From Candidatus Methylobacter oryzae (GTDB taxonomy: Bacteria; Pseudomonadota; Gammaproteobacteria; Methylococcales; Methylomonadaceae), in NCBI GenBank assembly GCA_945861405.1, contig CAMAUL010000002.1:1-64000 (forward strand): DNA of 64,000 bases. The letters run 5' to 3'. The first letter of the stretch is position 1, and each line of letters begins with the position of its first letter. The position numbers and the translations under genes are program-made. The notes below the pieces were generated by a model that ran no database searches, was not told where the DNA came from, and was given only the letters and a program-made list of their open reading frames with translations. Below are positions 20,019-27,769 of the stretch, in pieces.

Positions 20019-20768
20019 ATGAGTATTTCACCAGTAGGTTCATCGAGTTACACAGCAAAAACTGCCGCTTCCGTCGGCAATCTTTATTCTGCCGTTGCCG
20101 CCTCCGACACATCCGCCGCCACACCGCCAACAAAGACAAGCGCTAGCCCTGATGCGGTGGTTACCCTATCCAGCAAGGCGCTTGATCTGATGCAGCGGCG
20201 TCAGGTCTCCGATGAAGCCACCCAGCAGTTCAAGGTCATTCTTGCCAAGGCAAACGCATCGAACGCTCAGGCGGATCCCAAAGTCTTTCTGAGCGGCCTG
20301 TCGCCGTCGGAGATGGAAACATTGAGAGCAGTGCACAGTCTAGGTAATTCAATCTATATTTCCACCCTTTCGAACGAAGGAGCCGCAAACCTGCTGGTTC
20401 AGCCCGGTTCGGAACAGGATTTGGACAACAACGGCCTGACAAGTATTGGCGCGGCCAACATGATAACCTTCCCGCCCCAGAATGCGCCTGAATCCTTCAA
20501 GGCTGCATGGGCTTCGGCCAGCGAGGGCAAGTCGTTTATGGAGATTCCCCACCACATGGTATTTGCTGTGGGTTTGGCCAACATTGGCCGCGAACCCGGC
20601 GACCCGAACTGGCGCAACCCCTATGCCGATCCCGGCTATGATTACAAAGGCGCGGTCGCCGGTATCAAGAGTGCCGTGGAGTACCAATTTGCGGCGGGCA
20701 TGATGTCGCAGAAACAATACCAGAACGACATGGCTTTCTATAACCGCCTGTCGGAAAAAATGGGCTAG
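20019..20768 (+). CDS. Hypothetical protein, unrecognised family
   Basis: From the ATG at 20019, preceded by CAGGAGT at a good distance, it encodes 249 residues. The N-terminal 45 residues are rich in Ser, Ala and Thr and look disordered. The segment PDAVVTLSSKALDLMQRRQ and a C-terminal part with GREPGDPNWRNPYADPGYDY follow. There is no signal peptide or membrane helix. It lies 26 bp upstream of another unrecognised gene and the two are probably an operon. I cannot assign a function. Confidence 0.75.
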   Translation: MSISPVGSSSYTAKTAASVGNLYSAVAASDTSAATPPTKTSASPDAVVTLSSKALDLMQRRQVSDEATQQFKVILAKANASNAQADPKVFLSGLSPSEMETLRAVHSLGNSIYISTLSNEGAANLLVQPGSEQDLDNNGLTSIGAANMITFPPQNAPESFKAAWASASEGKSFMEIPHHMVFAVGLANIGREPGDPNWRNPYADPGYDYKGAVAGIKSAVEYQFAAGMMSQKQYQNDMAFYNRLSEKMG

Positions 20769-20794
20769 CCTTTCATATTTTTGGGAGAAAATCA

Positions 20795-21307
20795 GTGATA
20801 ACGCAAACCAATTACACATCACCGGCAATTTCAACGGGATCGAACCGGCAAAATTATGCCACTGAGGCGGCAAGCTTAGATGGACAGATGACCTTTTCCC
20901 AAACTATGAATGAGCTTTCCCAATCATCGCCAAGCCGTGCAAAAATAAGCGGCATGGGAAAGATTTCTGAAATGGCGCACATCGACCCCGAACTGGCAGA
21001 TAAACTTGCCAATGGCTATGCCTTTAGCATTGATCTCGCTTTAGTGGATATTTCAAAAATGGATTTAAGTACGGGCAGAGTCGCCACATACTCCACAACT
21101 GGCGAACCCGTAACTGAGGAAAATCAGGTACGCTTTGCACAGGAAACTAACAAAGTTCGGGAAGGTAAAATTTCGCTCTACCAATCGGAAAAAGCGAAAG
21201 GCACACCCGATGCCGATATCCTCGACAAACTCATCGGTTTCATGAACACCCAGCCTGAAAAGTATTTACGCATGATTGACTGGCAGCGAGTTTCAGGTCG
21301 TGGGTAA
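20795..21307 (+). CDS. Hypothetical protein, second gene of the pair
   Basis: A GTG start at 20795, preceded by GGGAGAAA, gives a 170-residue soluble protein. Its N-terminus is Ser/Thr/Asn-rich, as in the preceding gene, followed by HIDPELADKLANGYAFSIDLALVDISKMD and a helical C-terminal half (KPEKYLRMIDW-type ending). No known motif was recognised. It is encoded 26 bp after the first gene and converges with the luxR gene, which ends 170 bp downstream. Confidence 0.72.
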   Translation: MITQTNYTSPAISTGSNRQNYATEAASLDGQMTFSQTMNELSQSSPSRAKISGMGKISEMAHIDPELADKLANGYAFSIDLALVDISKMDLSTGRVATYSTTGEPVTEENQVRFAQETNKVREGKISLYQSEKAKGTPDADILDKLIGFMNTQPEKYLRMIDWQRVSGRG

Positions 21308-21376
21308 CTTGGCTAACAAAGCATTTCAGCGAAACCGCACCGAAAGTTACCCAAGCTCATCTAGTTGTATAGTGTT

Positions 21377-21462
21377 CGCACATCAAAATTCGGTTTTTAA
21401 ATCTCCTCACCCTAACCCTCTCCAGCAGGAGAGGGAACAAAGGTGCCGAATTTTGATGTGCG
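21377..21462. repeat. 86-bp inverted-repeat element, possible bidirectional terminator
   Basis: Perfect 17-bp arms (21377-21393 and 21446-21462, core CACATCAAAATTCGG) flank a second hairpin with arms CCCTCTCC and GGAGAGGG. It lies between two convergent genes. It may serve as terminator for both, or be a small mobile palindromic element. Similar CCCTCTCC/GGAGAGGG hairpins occur at 33530-33612. Confidence 0.6.
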
Positions 21463-21479
21463 ATGAGTATATAGCGCCA

Positions 21480-22190
21480 TTACAAAAACCCAAGCATCGC
21501 AGCTTTTACCGCAGCTGAAGTTTTGTTGGCGGCATTCAACTTAGTAACGGCATTATTGATATGAAAGTTGACTGTCCGTTCCGCAATATTAAGGATGCAC
21601 GAAATCTCGCCAGACGTTTTGCCGTCGGCAGTCCAGCGAAGTACCGCTATCTCGCGGTTTGATAGTTTCGCATCGGCTTCCGGCATTAATTTCGGCGTCA
21701 GGCATTTCGATATGCTTAAGTGCGCTGTTTGGGTCAACCAATCCATTTTGAATTTCTTGGCGTCGAGCTCTGTTTCGGTGATCGGCTCATTTGAGCGCGA
21801 CAGCGTTAACATGCCTACCGTTCCATTGAAATCGCGGACGGATTGCGCCCAGCCATAGCACAATCCGAATAAGCGGGCTTCCTCCCATAGATCCTGTACC
21901 GGACTGAATAACTCATCCGTCCATAGGATGGGTAAAGTTGAATGCATAGCATGATGTACCGTAGGGTCAATCGCAACATAATCGTTGGCTTGATATTGCG
22001 CTTGCCAAGCTGCTGGGTAATTATTGAACATAACGGTTTTAGGTGTCGCCAGAGGAAACGGCAGGCGCAGGCCATAGGCGCAATGGTCAAAGCCAAGTTC
22101 CTTGGCTAACACAAGAATGGTTTGAAAAAGCTTCTGCTCGGATTGAGTGGCTTGCAATGCTTGAAGTTGATTTTCTTGCCAGGTGTTCAT
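21480..22190 (-). CDS. LuxR-type quorum-sensing receptor (solo)
   Basis: The 236-residue protein has an N-terminal autoinducer-binding domain and a C-terminal LuxR/GerE helix-turn-helix. In the first, W, Y, and DP of AAWQAQYQANDYVAIDP and the G of GTVGMLTLS match residues that contact acyl-homoserine lactones in TraR/LasR. In the second, LSNREIAVLRWTADGKTS and RTVNFHINNAVTKL are typical. No luxI synthase is present in the window, so it is a solo or has a distant partner. A lux box lies 90 bp upstream. Confidence 0.92.
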   Translation of the reverse strand: MNTWQENQLQALQATQSEQKLFQTILVLAKELGFDHCAYGLRLPFPLATPKTVMFNNYPAAWQAQYQANDYVAIDPTVHHAMHSTLPILWTDELFSPVQDLWEEARLFGLCYGWAQSVRDFNGTVGMLTLSRSNEPITETELDAKKFKMDWLTQTAHLSISKCLTPKLMPEADAKLSNREIAVLRWTADGKTSGEISCILNIAERTVNFHINNAVTKLNAANKTSAAVKAAMLGFL

Positions 22191-22279
22191 GGAAATTTTC
22201 GCTTACGCCTATCGGGTATCTGGATAATGCTTATATTATGAAGCCTGAATCGGTAATATGCTTGAATAAAAGCGGCAAA

Positions 22280-22299
22280 ACCTGTCAATATTGACAGTT
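22280..22299. promoter_or_regulatory. Putative lux box between luxR and the GST gene
   Basis: ACCTGTCAATATTGACAGTT contains a perfect 16-bp palindrome and fits the 20-bp lux box pattern (ACCTG...CAGGT type). It lies 90 bp from the luxR start and 75 bp from the GST start, a suitable place to activate the GST gene or autoregulate luxR. Confidence 0.75.
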
Positions 22300-22373
22300 G
22301 TTTCCAAGAACAAAATCAAGTTAAATGGTGGATTCAAACATTAGGTATCACTCAACTTGCAGGAGATTTGTCC

Positions 22374-23075
22374 ATGAACATAAAGCATCTCAAGCTCCAC
22401 CATTACCCTGCTACACGGAGTACCCGCGTGAAATGGATGTTGCACGAAGTCGTAGGAGATGAGTTTGAGGTAGAACGAGTCGAGCTTTATGACGGCGTGC
22501 AGTACAGCGCGGAGTTTTTGCGACTTAATCCGAACCACAGCGTTCCAGTGCTGGAAGTTACCTGGGAGGATGGCAAGATCCAACATATGCTCGAGAGCGC
22601 TGCAATGGTCTGCTTTCTTGCGGACGCATATCCGGACAAAGGTCTGGCGCCTCCGCCTGACGCATCGTTCGAGCGGGCAGATTACCTCCAGATGCTGCAC
22701 TTCGGTTCGACTTGGATGGACATGATGCTGTGGCAGATACGTATCCACGAGCATGTACTTCCAAAGGCAGAGCGTGATCCTCGAACGGTTGCTAGATATC
22801 GGATGAAGTTTGCGAAGGAAGTTGAGCCGCAGCTTGCCGAGCGACTTGGGGCAGGGCCATACATTTGTGGCGAGGTTTTTACAGCGGCAGATTGCGTCGT
22901 CGGTCACAGCGTCTCTTGGGCGAGAGCCTATGGTCTTTGCCAAGACGACTTGTTCCAGCGCTACTTATCAACACTTTCAAAGAGACCTGCATGTGCAAGT
23001 GCCTTTGCAGATGCTCGCCAGTTTTCACTAGAGCCGCCACAGGACGCACCTGTTAAAGCCCTGTTTACCGGCTAG
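22374..23075 (+). CDS. Glutathione S-transferase family protein
   Basis: From the ATG at 22374, with AGGAG 8 bp upstream, it encodes 233 residues. The thioredoxin-fold N-domain shows HHYPATRSTRVKWMLHE, where Ser/Arg near residue 15 would contact glutathione, and NPNHSVPVLEV with the cis-Pro. An ES-type motif appears as MLESAAMVCFLAD. The helical C-domain contains GPYICGEVFTAADCVVGHSVSW, the usual GST N-capping region. Its upstream region carries a lux box, so it may be quorum-regulated. Confidence 0.9.
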   Translation: MNIKHLKLHHYPATRSTRVKWMLHEVVGDEFEVERVELYDGVQYSAEFLRLNPNHSVPVLEVTWEDGKIQHMLESAAMVCFLADAYPDKGLAPPPDASFERADYLQMLHFGSTWMDMMLWQIRIHEHVLPKAERDPRTVARYRMKFAKEVEPQLAERLGAGPYICGEVFTAADCVVGHSVSWARAYGLCQDDLFQRYLSTLSKRPACASAFADARQFSLEPPQDAPVKALFTG

Positions 23076-23093
23076 TACTCAGTCAATTTAGAA

Positions 23094-23261
23094 ATGATGG
23101 CTACCTATAACTGCGGCGCATTGGTGTTTGCTCTGCACACGAGCGAACTCATGCAGGTCGCTTTGCCTCTGTACCAACGCATAGGGTTCAAGTGGTGGTC
23201 AACTGTGCCAATGATTCACGGAGTTAAGTACGATGTGTATGCGAAGCAACTTGACAGCTAA
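23094..23261 (+). pseudogene. C-terminal fragment of a GNAT acetyltransferase
   Basis: An in-frame stretch of 55 codons ends with ALVFALHTSELMQVALPLYQ followed by RIGFKWW. This is the acetyl-CoA-site and last helix-strand region of GNAT proteins, where an LYxRxGF motif is typical. The N-terminal two thirds of the domain are absent; the frame is closed upstream by the GST stop codon. I read this as the remnant of a lost acetyltransferase cassette, because an attC-like site follows 7 bp downstream. Confidence 0.75.
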
Positions 23262-23267
23262 TATGGC

Positions 23268-23344
23268 ACTCAACCGGAGCGCGGTTTTAATGCGGTTTTG
23301 TTTTTCAGCTAACCGGGCCGCGCCCGGTTAGCTCTACGTTGGGC
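23268..23344. other. attC-like recombination site 1
   Basis: The 77-bp site is bounded by ACTCAAC (RYYYAAC type) and GTTGGGC (GTTRRRY type), with a perfect inner palindrome at 23307-23333 whose arms are AGCTAACCGGGC and its complement. The site lies exactly between the GNAT fragment and the next GNAT gene, as expected for an integron cassette junction. Confidence 0.65.
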
Positions 23345-23845
23345 ATAAAAATCATCATCGTGATTTACTCTTACCGAAAAGCTGAACAAGCAGAGAAGGA
23401 AAACATCTTCAAATTGTATTGCTTGGTAATGCGCAACTACATTTCTGAAATATGGGGCTGGGATGACCAGTGGCAAAAAAACGATTTTTCTTCTCACTTT
23501 GATCCAGAAGGCATTACATTGGTACACAAAGAGCAAGAGTTAGCTGGGTATTCCCATGTCGAAAATCGGGGTGCTCAGATGTTCATTAGAATGATCGTTG
23601 TTCATCCGCAACACCAGCGCAAGGGTATCGGCAGCAAGCTGCTTGAGTCTATTATTGCGGCGGGCAAGGTGCAATCCAAAAACATCGGATTGGAGGTATT
23701 CAAAATCAATTATGAGGCAAAGAAATTCTATGAAAGGTATGGCTTTAATGTTGAGGGTGAAACTTCCAGTAGTTACGTCATGAGTCTCATGCCCAACTCG
23801 GCATTCGAGAGGGACTGCGCAAAAGCGCGCAGCCCCTCAATTTAA
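23339..23845 (+). CDS. GNAT-family N-acetyltransferase
   Basis: The 168-residue protein has the GNAT core: AGYSHVENRGAQMFIRMIVV, then HPQHQRKGIGSKLLESII (the Q/R-x-x-G-x-G/A acetyl-CoA loop) and YEAKKFYERYGF near the C-terminus. The start is uncertain; ATG at 23339 overlaps the end of attC-like site 1, and GTG or TTG codons downstream are possible. Its C-terminal tail (NSAFERDCAKARSPSI) is encoded by the following attC site, a hallmark of integron cassette genes. Confidence 0.87.
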   Translation: MGIKIIIVIYSYRKAEQAEKENIFKLYCLVMRNYISEIWGWDDQWQKNDFSSHFDPEGITLVHKEQELAGYSHVENRGAQMFIRMIVVHPQHQRKGIGSKLLESIIAAGKVQSKNIGLEVFKINYEAKKFYERYGFNVEGETSSSYVMSLMPNSAFERDCAKARSPSI

Positions 23846-23853
23846 CGTTAGCC
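23791..23853. other. attC-like recombination site 2
   Basis: The 63-bp site starts with GCCCAAC and ends TTTAACGTTAGCC. Inner arms around GGGACTGCGC and GCGCGCAGCCCC form an imperfect hairpin. The last base of the GTTRRRY core deviates (GTTAGCC). It contains the stop codon of the acetyltransferase gene and lies just upstream of the dehalogenase gene. Confidence 0.8.
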
Positions 23854-23876
23854 TTTATTGCCATGGAGAAATAATA

Positions 23877-24635
23877 ATGTCATTAAATCGTAGGCAACTT
23901 CTCAAGCTTATCTCTGGTGGTGTTGCTGCAAGCGTATTATCGAAGTCTGTCTTTGCACAGGCAAAACCTAAAATCCAAGCTATTGCTTTTGATGGTTTCG
24001 TCATATTTGACCCAAGACCTATTTTTGGATTGACAAAGAAATTATTTCCAGAAAAAGGCGACGCGCTCGCTCAGCTATGGTTTGCGAAAATATTCGGCTA
24101 TACGTGGTTGCGCACAGTCGGTGCGCATTACAAGAGTTTTGATGCTGTGATAGAGGATGCACTGCTATTTTCAGCAGAAAGTTTAAAGCTTGACCTGCCA
24201 CCTGAAAAACAAAAACAATTGATATCCATCTGGTTAAATTTAGAAATTTGGCCAGACATTAAACCAGCCTTGCAACAATTTAAGAACAATAATATACGGC
24301 TTGGTTTTGTTTCCAACTTAACCGAAGAAATGTTGCGAGCCAATGCAAGAAATTCAGGTATTGAGAGTGCGTTTGAGTTTTATCTGAGCACAGACAGAGT
24401 TCAAGCTTACAAGCCAAGTCCTCTAGCCTACCAGATGGGAATTGATGCATTTAGTCTTCCTAAAGAGAACATAACTTTTGCAGCTTTTGGGGGATGGGAT
24501 GCGGCTGGAGCTAAATGGTTTGGCTACCCTACAGTTTGGGTTAACCGACTAGAGACCCCTATCGAAAAATTAGACTTCAAGCTCGATGGTATGGGGAAAG
24601 ATATAGATCAATTAGTTAATTTTGTATTAGCCTAA
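23877..24635 (+). CDS. Haloacid dehalogenase type II with Tat-like signal peptide
   Basis: The 252-residue protein begins MSLNRRQLLKLISGG, a twin-arginine-type signal ending near AQA (about residue 29), so export to the periplasm is likely. The mature part follows the L-2-haloacid dehalogenase pattern: AIAFDGFVIFD with the nucleophilic Asp, FVSNLTEEM, the Lys of YKPSPLAYQM, and FGGWDAAGAKWFGYPTVWVNR (motif 4, 21 residues, at about 204-224). An exported dehalogenase of this type is unusual. It is a single-gene cassette between two attC sites. Confidence 0.88.
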   Translation: MSLNRRQLLKLISGGVAASVLSKSVFAQAKPKIQAIAFDGFVIFDPRPIFGLTKKLFPEKGDALAQLWFAKIFGYTWLRTVGAHYKSFDAVIEDALLFSAESLKLDLPPEKQKQLISIWLNLEIWPDIKPALQQFKNNNIRLGFVSNLTEEMLRANARNSGIESAFEFYLSTDRVQAYKPSPLAYQMGIDAFSLPKENITFAAFGGWDAAGAKWFGYPTVWVNRLETPIEKLDFKLDGMGKDIDQLVNFVLA

Positions 24636-24655
24636 ATGCTTTTCTCACAGTTTTA

Positions 24656-24778
24656 GGCTAACAAGTCGGTCAAAGGGACGCGCCGCCCGTTAGCAGTTTT
24701 GAAATTCAGTTTTTTATCAAGGTTCGGCGGCTTCGTTAAAGCTCAGTGAGCGGCGCGCCCCTTACCGTAACGTTAGGC
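24656..24778. other. attC-like recombination site 3 (long)
   Basis: This 123-bp site is bounded by GGCTAAC and GTTAGGC, which are complementary core sites. Inside, AAGGGACGCGCCGC and GCGGCGCGCCCCTT form long matching arms. Size and layout resemble VCR-type attC sites of chromosomal integrons. It is the best of the set in this window. Confidence 0.88.
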
Positions 24779-24793
24779 GCTAGAGGAAACCAC

Positions 24794-25564
24794 ATGCAGG
24801 ACACAACGAAACACAATCAGACAATTGTCGAACAATTCTCCCAGCAAGCGCTTCCGTTCTCGGAATTGCCCGGACACTCACAATCAATGCAGATGTTGAT
24901 TGAACTGTCTGGGGTATCAGCATCAGATGATGTCCTTGATGTCGCCTGCGGTCCGGGGCTTGTGGCTTGTGAGTTTGCCCCACATGCTAGCCATGTCACG
25001 GGCATCGATATTACGCCGCAAATGATCGAACAAGCCAAGGAGCGCCAAAAGGACAAGCAACTTAGCAATCTCTCATGGCAAGTCGGGGATGTATTGTCCT
25101 TGCCGTTTCCAGATGCACATTTCTCAGTTGTATTGACGCGCTATAGTTTTCATCATTTCCTCAATCCAGCGGATGTCTTGGCTGAAATGCTCCGAGTATG
25201 CAAACCCGGCGGTAAAGTGATGGTCATTGATGTCGTGCAACCGCCGGAAAAGGCAGAGGCCTACGACCAGTTGGAAAAACTACGCGACCCATCTCATGTG
25301 CATGCACTCACATCTTCAGAGATGGCCGCTATCGTTGTGGCATCTGGTCTCTCAAATGTGAAAACCGCCCGATATAAAGTTGACGGAGAGCTTGAACAAC
25401 AACTGAGTGCATCCTTCCCAAATCCTGGCGATGCAGACAAAATCCGAGATATGTTCAGAGCCGACCTTGAATTGGATCGAATGGGAATTAATGTGCATCG
25501 CCACGAAAATGAAATTCATTTTTCGGTTCCTATTCTAATCACGGTGGGTGAGAGGCTTGCCTAG
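24794..25564 (+). CDS. Class I SAM-dependent methyltransferase
   Basis: From the ATG at 24794, with AGAGG upstream, it encodes 256 residues. SAM-binding motif I is VLDVACGPGLVACEFA, followed by VTGIDITPQMIEQAKER (acidic end of strand 2), VGDVLSLPFPDAHFSVV, and LRVCKPGGKVMVIDVV. The order is that of the UbiE/Tam-like Methyltransf_11 group; the substrate cannot be told. An upstream start at 24746 would lie within the attC site and was rejected. It is probably a cassette gene. Confidence 0.92.
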   Translation: MQDTTKHNQTIVEQFSQQALPFSELPGHSQSMQMLIELSGVSASDDVLDVACGPGLVACEFAPHASHVTGIDITPQMIEQAKERQKDKQLSNLSWQVGDVLSLPFPDAHFSVVLTRYSFHHFLNPADVLAEMLRVCKPGGKVMVIDVVQPPEKAEAYDQLEKLRDPSHVHALTSSEMAAIVVASGLSNVKTARYKVDGELEQQLSASFPNPGDADKIRDMFRADLELDRMGINVHRHENEIHFSVPILITVGERLA

Positions 25565-25621
25565 CGTTAAGCCAAATAACAACACTAATAGAGCAACTAA
25601 GCCATAACGAGGAACAATACC

Positions 25622-26035
25622 ATGAGTGAATTTAAAGGCGGTTGCCTTTGCGGAGCAGTCCGTTATGAATGTTCTGCCGAACCTGTTTGGTCAGGAAACT
25701 GCCATTGCCGCGACTGTCAACGCATCAGTGGCGGTGGCTATGTCTCAACTTTCTTTGTTCCAGAGAATTCTGTCACCATCACCGGGGAAGTGAAATATTT
25801 CGATAAAAACGGCGATAGCGGTCATCGGGTCAGACGCGGTTTTTGTCCAACTTGCGGCTCTCAAGTTTTTGGAAAACCGGAAATGGTACCTGGCGTTTTG
25901 GGAATCAGAGCCGGAAGCCTTGATAATCCGGAGTTATATCATCCGACTATAGACATTTACACCGCAAGTGCGCAGCCTTGGGATTTTATGAATCCTGATT
26001 TGCCTAAGTTTCCTCAATTGCCGCCAAACAATTAA
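25622..26035 (+). CDS. GFA/CENP-V-type zinc protein
   Basis: The 137-residue protein carries the full set of zinc cysteines of the glutathione-dependent formaldehyde-activating (GFA) fold: GGCLCGAVRYEC, NCHCRDCQRISG and GFCPTCGSQVF. Family members bind zinc and sometimes glutathione adducts; the actual reaction of most is unknown. In a possible C1-using organism a formaldehyde link is tempting but not shown. The gene ends just before a GTTGGAT sequence (26038-26044) that could be the right core of an eroded attC site. Confidence 0.9.
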   Translation: MSEFKGGCLCGAVRYECSAEPVWSGNCHCRDCQRISGGGYVSTFFVPENSVTITGEVKYFDKNGDSGHRVRRGFCPTCGSQVFGKPEMVPGVLGIRAGSLDNPELYHPTIDIYTASAQPWDFMNPDLPKFPQLPPNN

Positions 26036-26037
26036 AC

Positions 26038-26132
26038 GTTGGATTTATGAAGAAGTTACGACAAATCAGGTTTTTCATAAGACTATCAATGTCGTATCTA
26101 TTACGCTAGCCATCAGCCAATACGAGGAATCC
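26038..26132. other. Possible eroded attC right core and promoter-like repeat
   Basis: GTTGGAT at 26038-26044 fits the GTTRRRY core, but no matching left core is seen. TCAATGTCGTATCTATTACGCTAG at 26084-26107 (24 bp; core TCGTAT and TTACG) resembles a stretch at 30909-30933. Both precede genes and may carry promoters or be remnants of the same repeat. Confidence 0.35.
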
Positions 26133-26684
26133 ATGGGCCAACAATTTACCGAGCTATCCGACAAACATATTCAATTCATCGCCGAACAACGAATTTTCTT
26201 CGTTGGGACAGCCACCGCAGACAGCCGGGTGAATATTTCTCCAAAGGGCATGGACTCATTGAGAGTCTTAAGTGGCAATCGTGTTGTCTGGCTAAATGTT
26301 ACCGGAAGCAGCAATGAAACTTCCGCCCATGTACAGCAATCCCCTCGAATGACCATTATGTTTTGCGCCGTTGATGGGCCGCCGTTAATTTTACGACTAT
26401 ACGGCACAGCAAAGGCCATTCACAAGAGCGATCCTGACTGGAATAATTTGTTCTCGTTGTTCAAACCGCTGCCGGGCGCTCGACAGATATTCGACGTAAC
26501 GCTCGACCTCGTGCAAACTTCTTGTGGAATGGCTGTTCCCTATTATGACTACGTCGAAGATCGGGAATTATTGAGTGACTGGGCCATAAAAAAAGGTGAG
26601 GACGGTTTAAAGCAATACTGGGAAGAAAAGAACCAGATAAGCATCGACGGAATTCCCACAAACATTGTCTTTAAAAATGGCTAA
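26133..26684 (+). CDS. Pyridoxamine 5'-phosphate oxidase-like FMN-binding protein
   Basis: The 183-residue protein follows the split-barrel PPOX pattern: FVGTATADSRVNISPKGMDS at the N-terminus, then VVWLNVTGSSNETSAHVQQS and MTIMFCAVDGPPLILRLYG. Such proteins bind FMN or F420 and act as oxidases or reductases of unknown substrates. It is a single gene, and its stop codon is inside the GGCTAAC core of a following half attC site, again in cassette style. Confidence 0.88.
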   Translation: MGQQFTELSDKHIQFIAEQRIFFVGTATADSRVNISPKGMDSLRVLSGNRVVWLNVTGSSNETSAHVQQSPRMTIMFCAVDGPPLILRLYGTAKAIHKSDPDWNNLFSLFKPLPGARQIFDVTLDLVQTSCGMAVPYYDYVEDRELLSDWAIKKGEDGLKQYWEEKNQISIDGIPTNIVFKNG

Positions 26685-26710
26685 CCCTGCATTCGAGCAG
26701 GACGTACCCA
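26679..26710. other. Half attC-like site
   Basis: GGCTAAC followed by CCTGCATTCGAGCAGGACG matches the left half of a typical attC site, but no right core follows before the next gene. It looks truncated by deletion. Confidence 0.55.
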
Positions 26711-26740
26711 ATATTGTGCATAACAAACACTGGATAAACT

Positions 26741-27619
26741 ATGCGTTTACATCACATGACATTAGCGATATTGGTCGTTGCAATTTGGGGACTCAACTTT
26801 GTTGTAATCAAAGTTGGCCTTAAAGAAATCCCGCCTATTCTGCTTTGCGCGCTCAGGTTTTTTCTGGTCGCATTTCCGGCAGTCTTTTTAATCAAGCGCC
26901 CGACCGCTTCGTGGCGTATGGTTGTCGGCTTCGGGTTGGTGATGTTCTCGCTACAGTTCGCCTTGCTGTTTTCCGGCATGTACGCCGGAACAACAGCGGG
27001 GCTGGCTTCCTTGTTGCTACAGGTGCAGGTGTTTTTCACCGTCTTATTGGCTGTCTTGTTTTTGGGCGAAAAACCATCGGTTTGGCAAATCGTCGGCGCT
27101 TTAGTTTCGTTTTCAGGAATCGGACTGGTTATGGCAAATCTAGGCGGTGAAATTTCGATTTACGGATTGCTTTTAATCGTCGCTGCCGCAGCTTCCTGGG
27201 GACTGGGCAATTTGATTTCCAAGAAACTCGGTCAAGTCAATATGCTTGCGCTGGTCGTCTGGGGAAGCTTGGTTGCTTGGCCGCCGCTATTGGCCCTATC
27301 GTTTTTTCTGGAACAGAACAGTTGGACTGCTGAAACCCTTTCTAATATGTCGTGGCTCACTGTCGGTGCGATTGGCTATATCGTCTATCCGTCTACCCTG
27401 ATTGGATTTTCCACCTGGAGTTGGTTAATGAGCCGCTATCCGGCTGCGACTGTTGCCCCGTTTACATTGCTGGTGCCGATATTCGGATTTACCGCTTCAA
27501 CATTGGTCTTGGATGAACCGCTTTCCCACTGGAAGATAAGCGCCGCCGCGCTGGTTATTACCGGCTTATGTATCAACCTGTTTGCTTCACGGATTGCGAT
27601 TCGGATTCGAGCAACTTAA
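26741..27619 (+). CDS. EamA/DMT-family inner-membrane transporter
   Basis: The 292-residue protein has ten hydrophobic segments in two EamA repeats. The first begins ILVVAIWGLNFVVIKVGL and the second GLLLIVAAAASWGLGNLISK; W-G-x-N/G after the first helix of each half is typical. Members of the drug/metabolite transporter superfamily export amino acids or other metabolites. The closest named type is probably EamA (cysteine/O-acetylserine efflux), but the substrate is unknown. Confidence 0.92.
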   Translation: MRLHHMTLAILVVAIWGLNFVVIKVGLKEIPPILLCALRFFLVAFPAVFLIKRPTASWRMVVGFGLVMFSLQFALLFSGMYAGTTAGLASLLLQVQVFFTVLLAVLFLGEKPSVWQIVGALVSFSGIGLVMANLGGEISIYGLLLIVAAAASWGLGNLISKKLGQVNMLALVVWGSLVAWPPLLALSFFLEQNSWTAETLSNMSWLTVGAIGYIVYPSTLIGFSTWSWLMSRYPAATVAPFTLLVPIFGFTASTLVLDEPLSHWKISAAALVITGLCINLFASRIAIRIRAT

Positions 27620-27625
27620 CTAAAT

Positions 27626-27709
27626 GGAACCGCGACTTCAGTCGCGCATGAGGCATCATATAGAGGCAGTGAGAATAACAACCATCTGCGCGACTGAAGT
27701 CGCGGCTCC
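27626..27709. repeat. Long inverted repeat with GCGACTTCAGTCGCG core
   Basis: Arms GGAACCGCGACTTCAGTCGC (left) and its near complement ending GCGACTGAAGTCGCGGCTCC (right) enclose about 40 bp; each arm is itself palindromic. It lies after the transporter gene and could terminate transcription, or be a REP-like mobile palindrome. Confidence 0.7.
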
Positions 27710-27769
27710 AAGCTTTATGAATATTAAAGCAGAGTTCCCTTGTACGCCATAAAACTATATTGGATAAAT

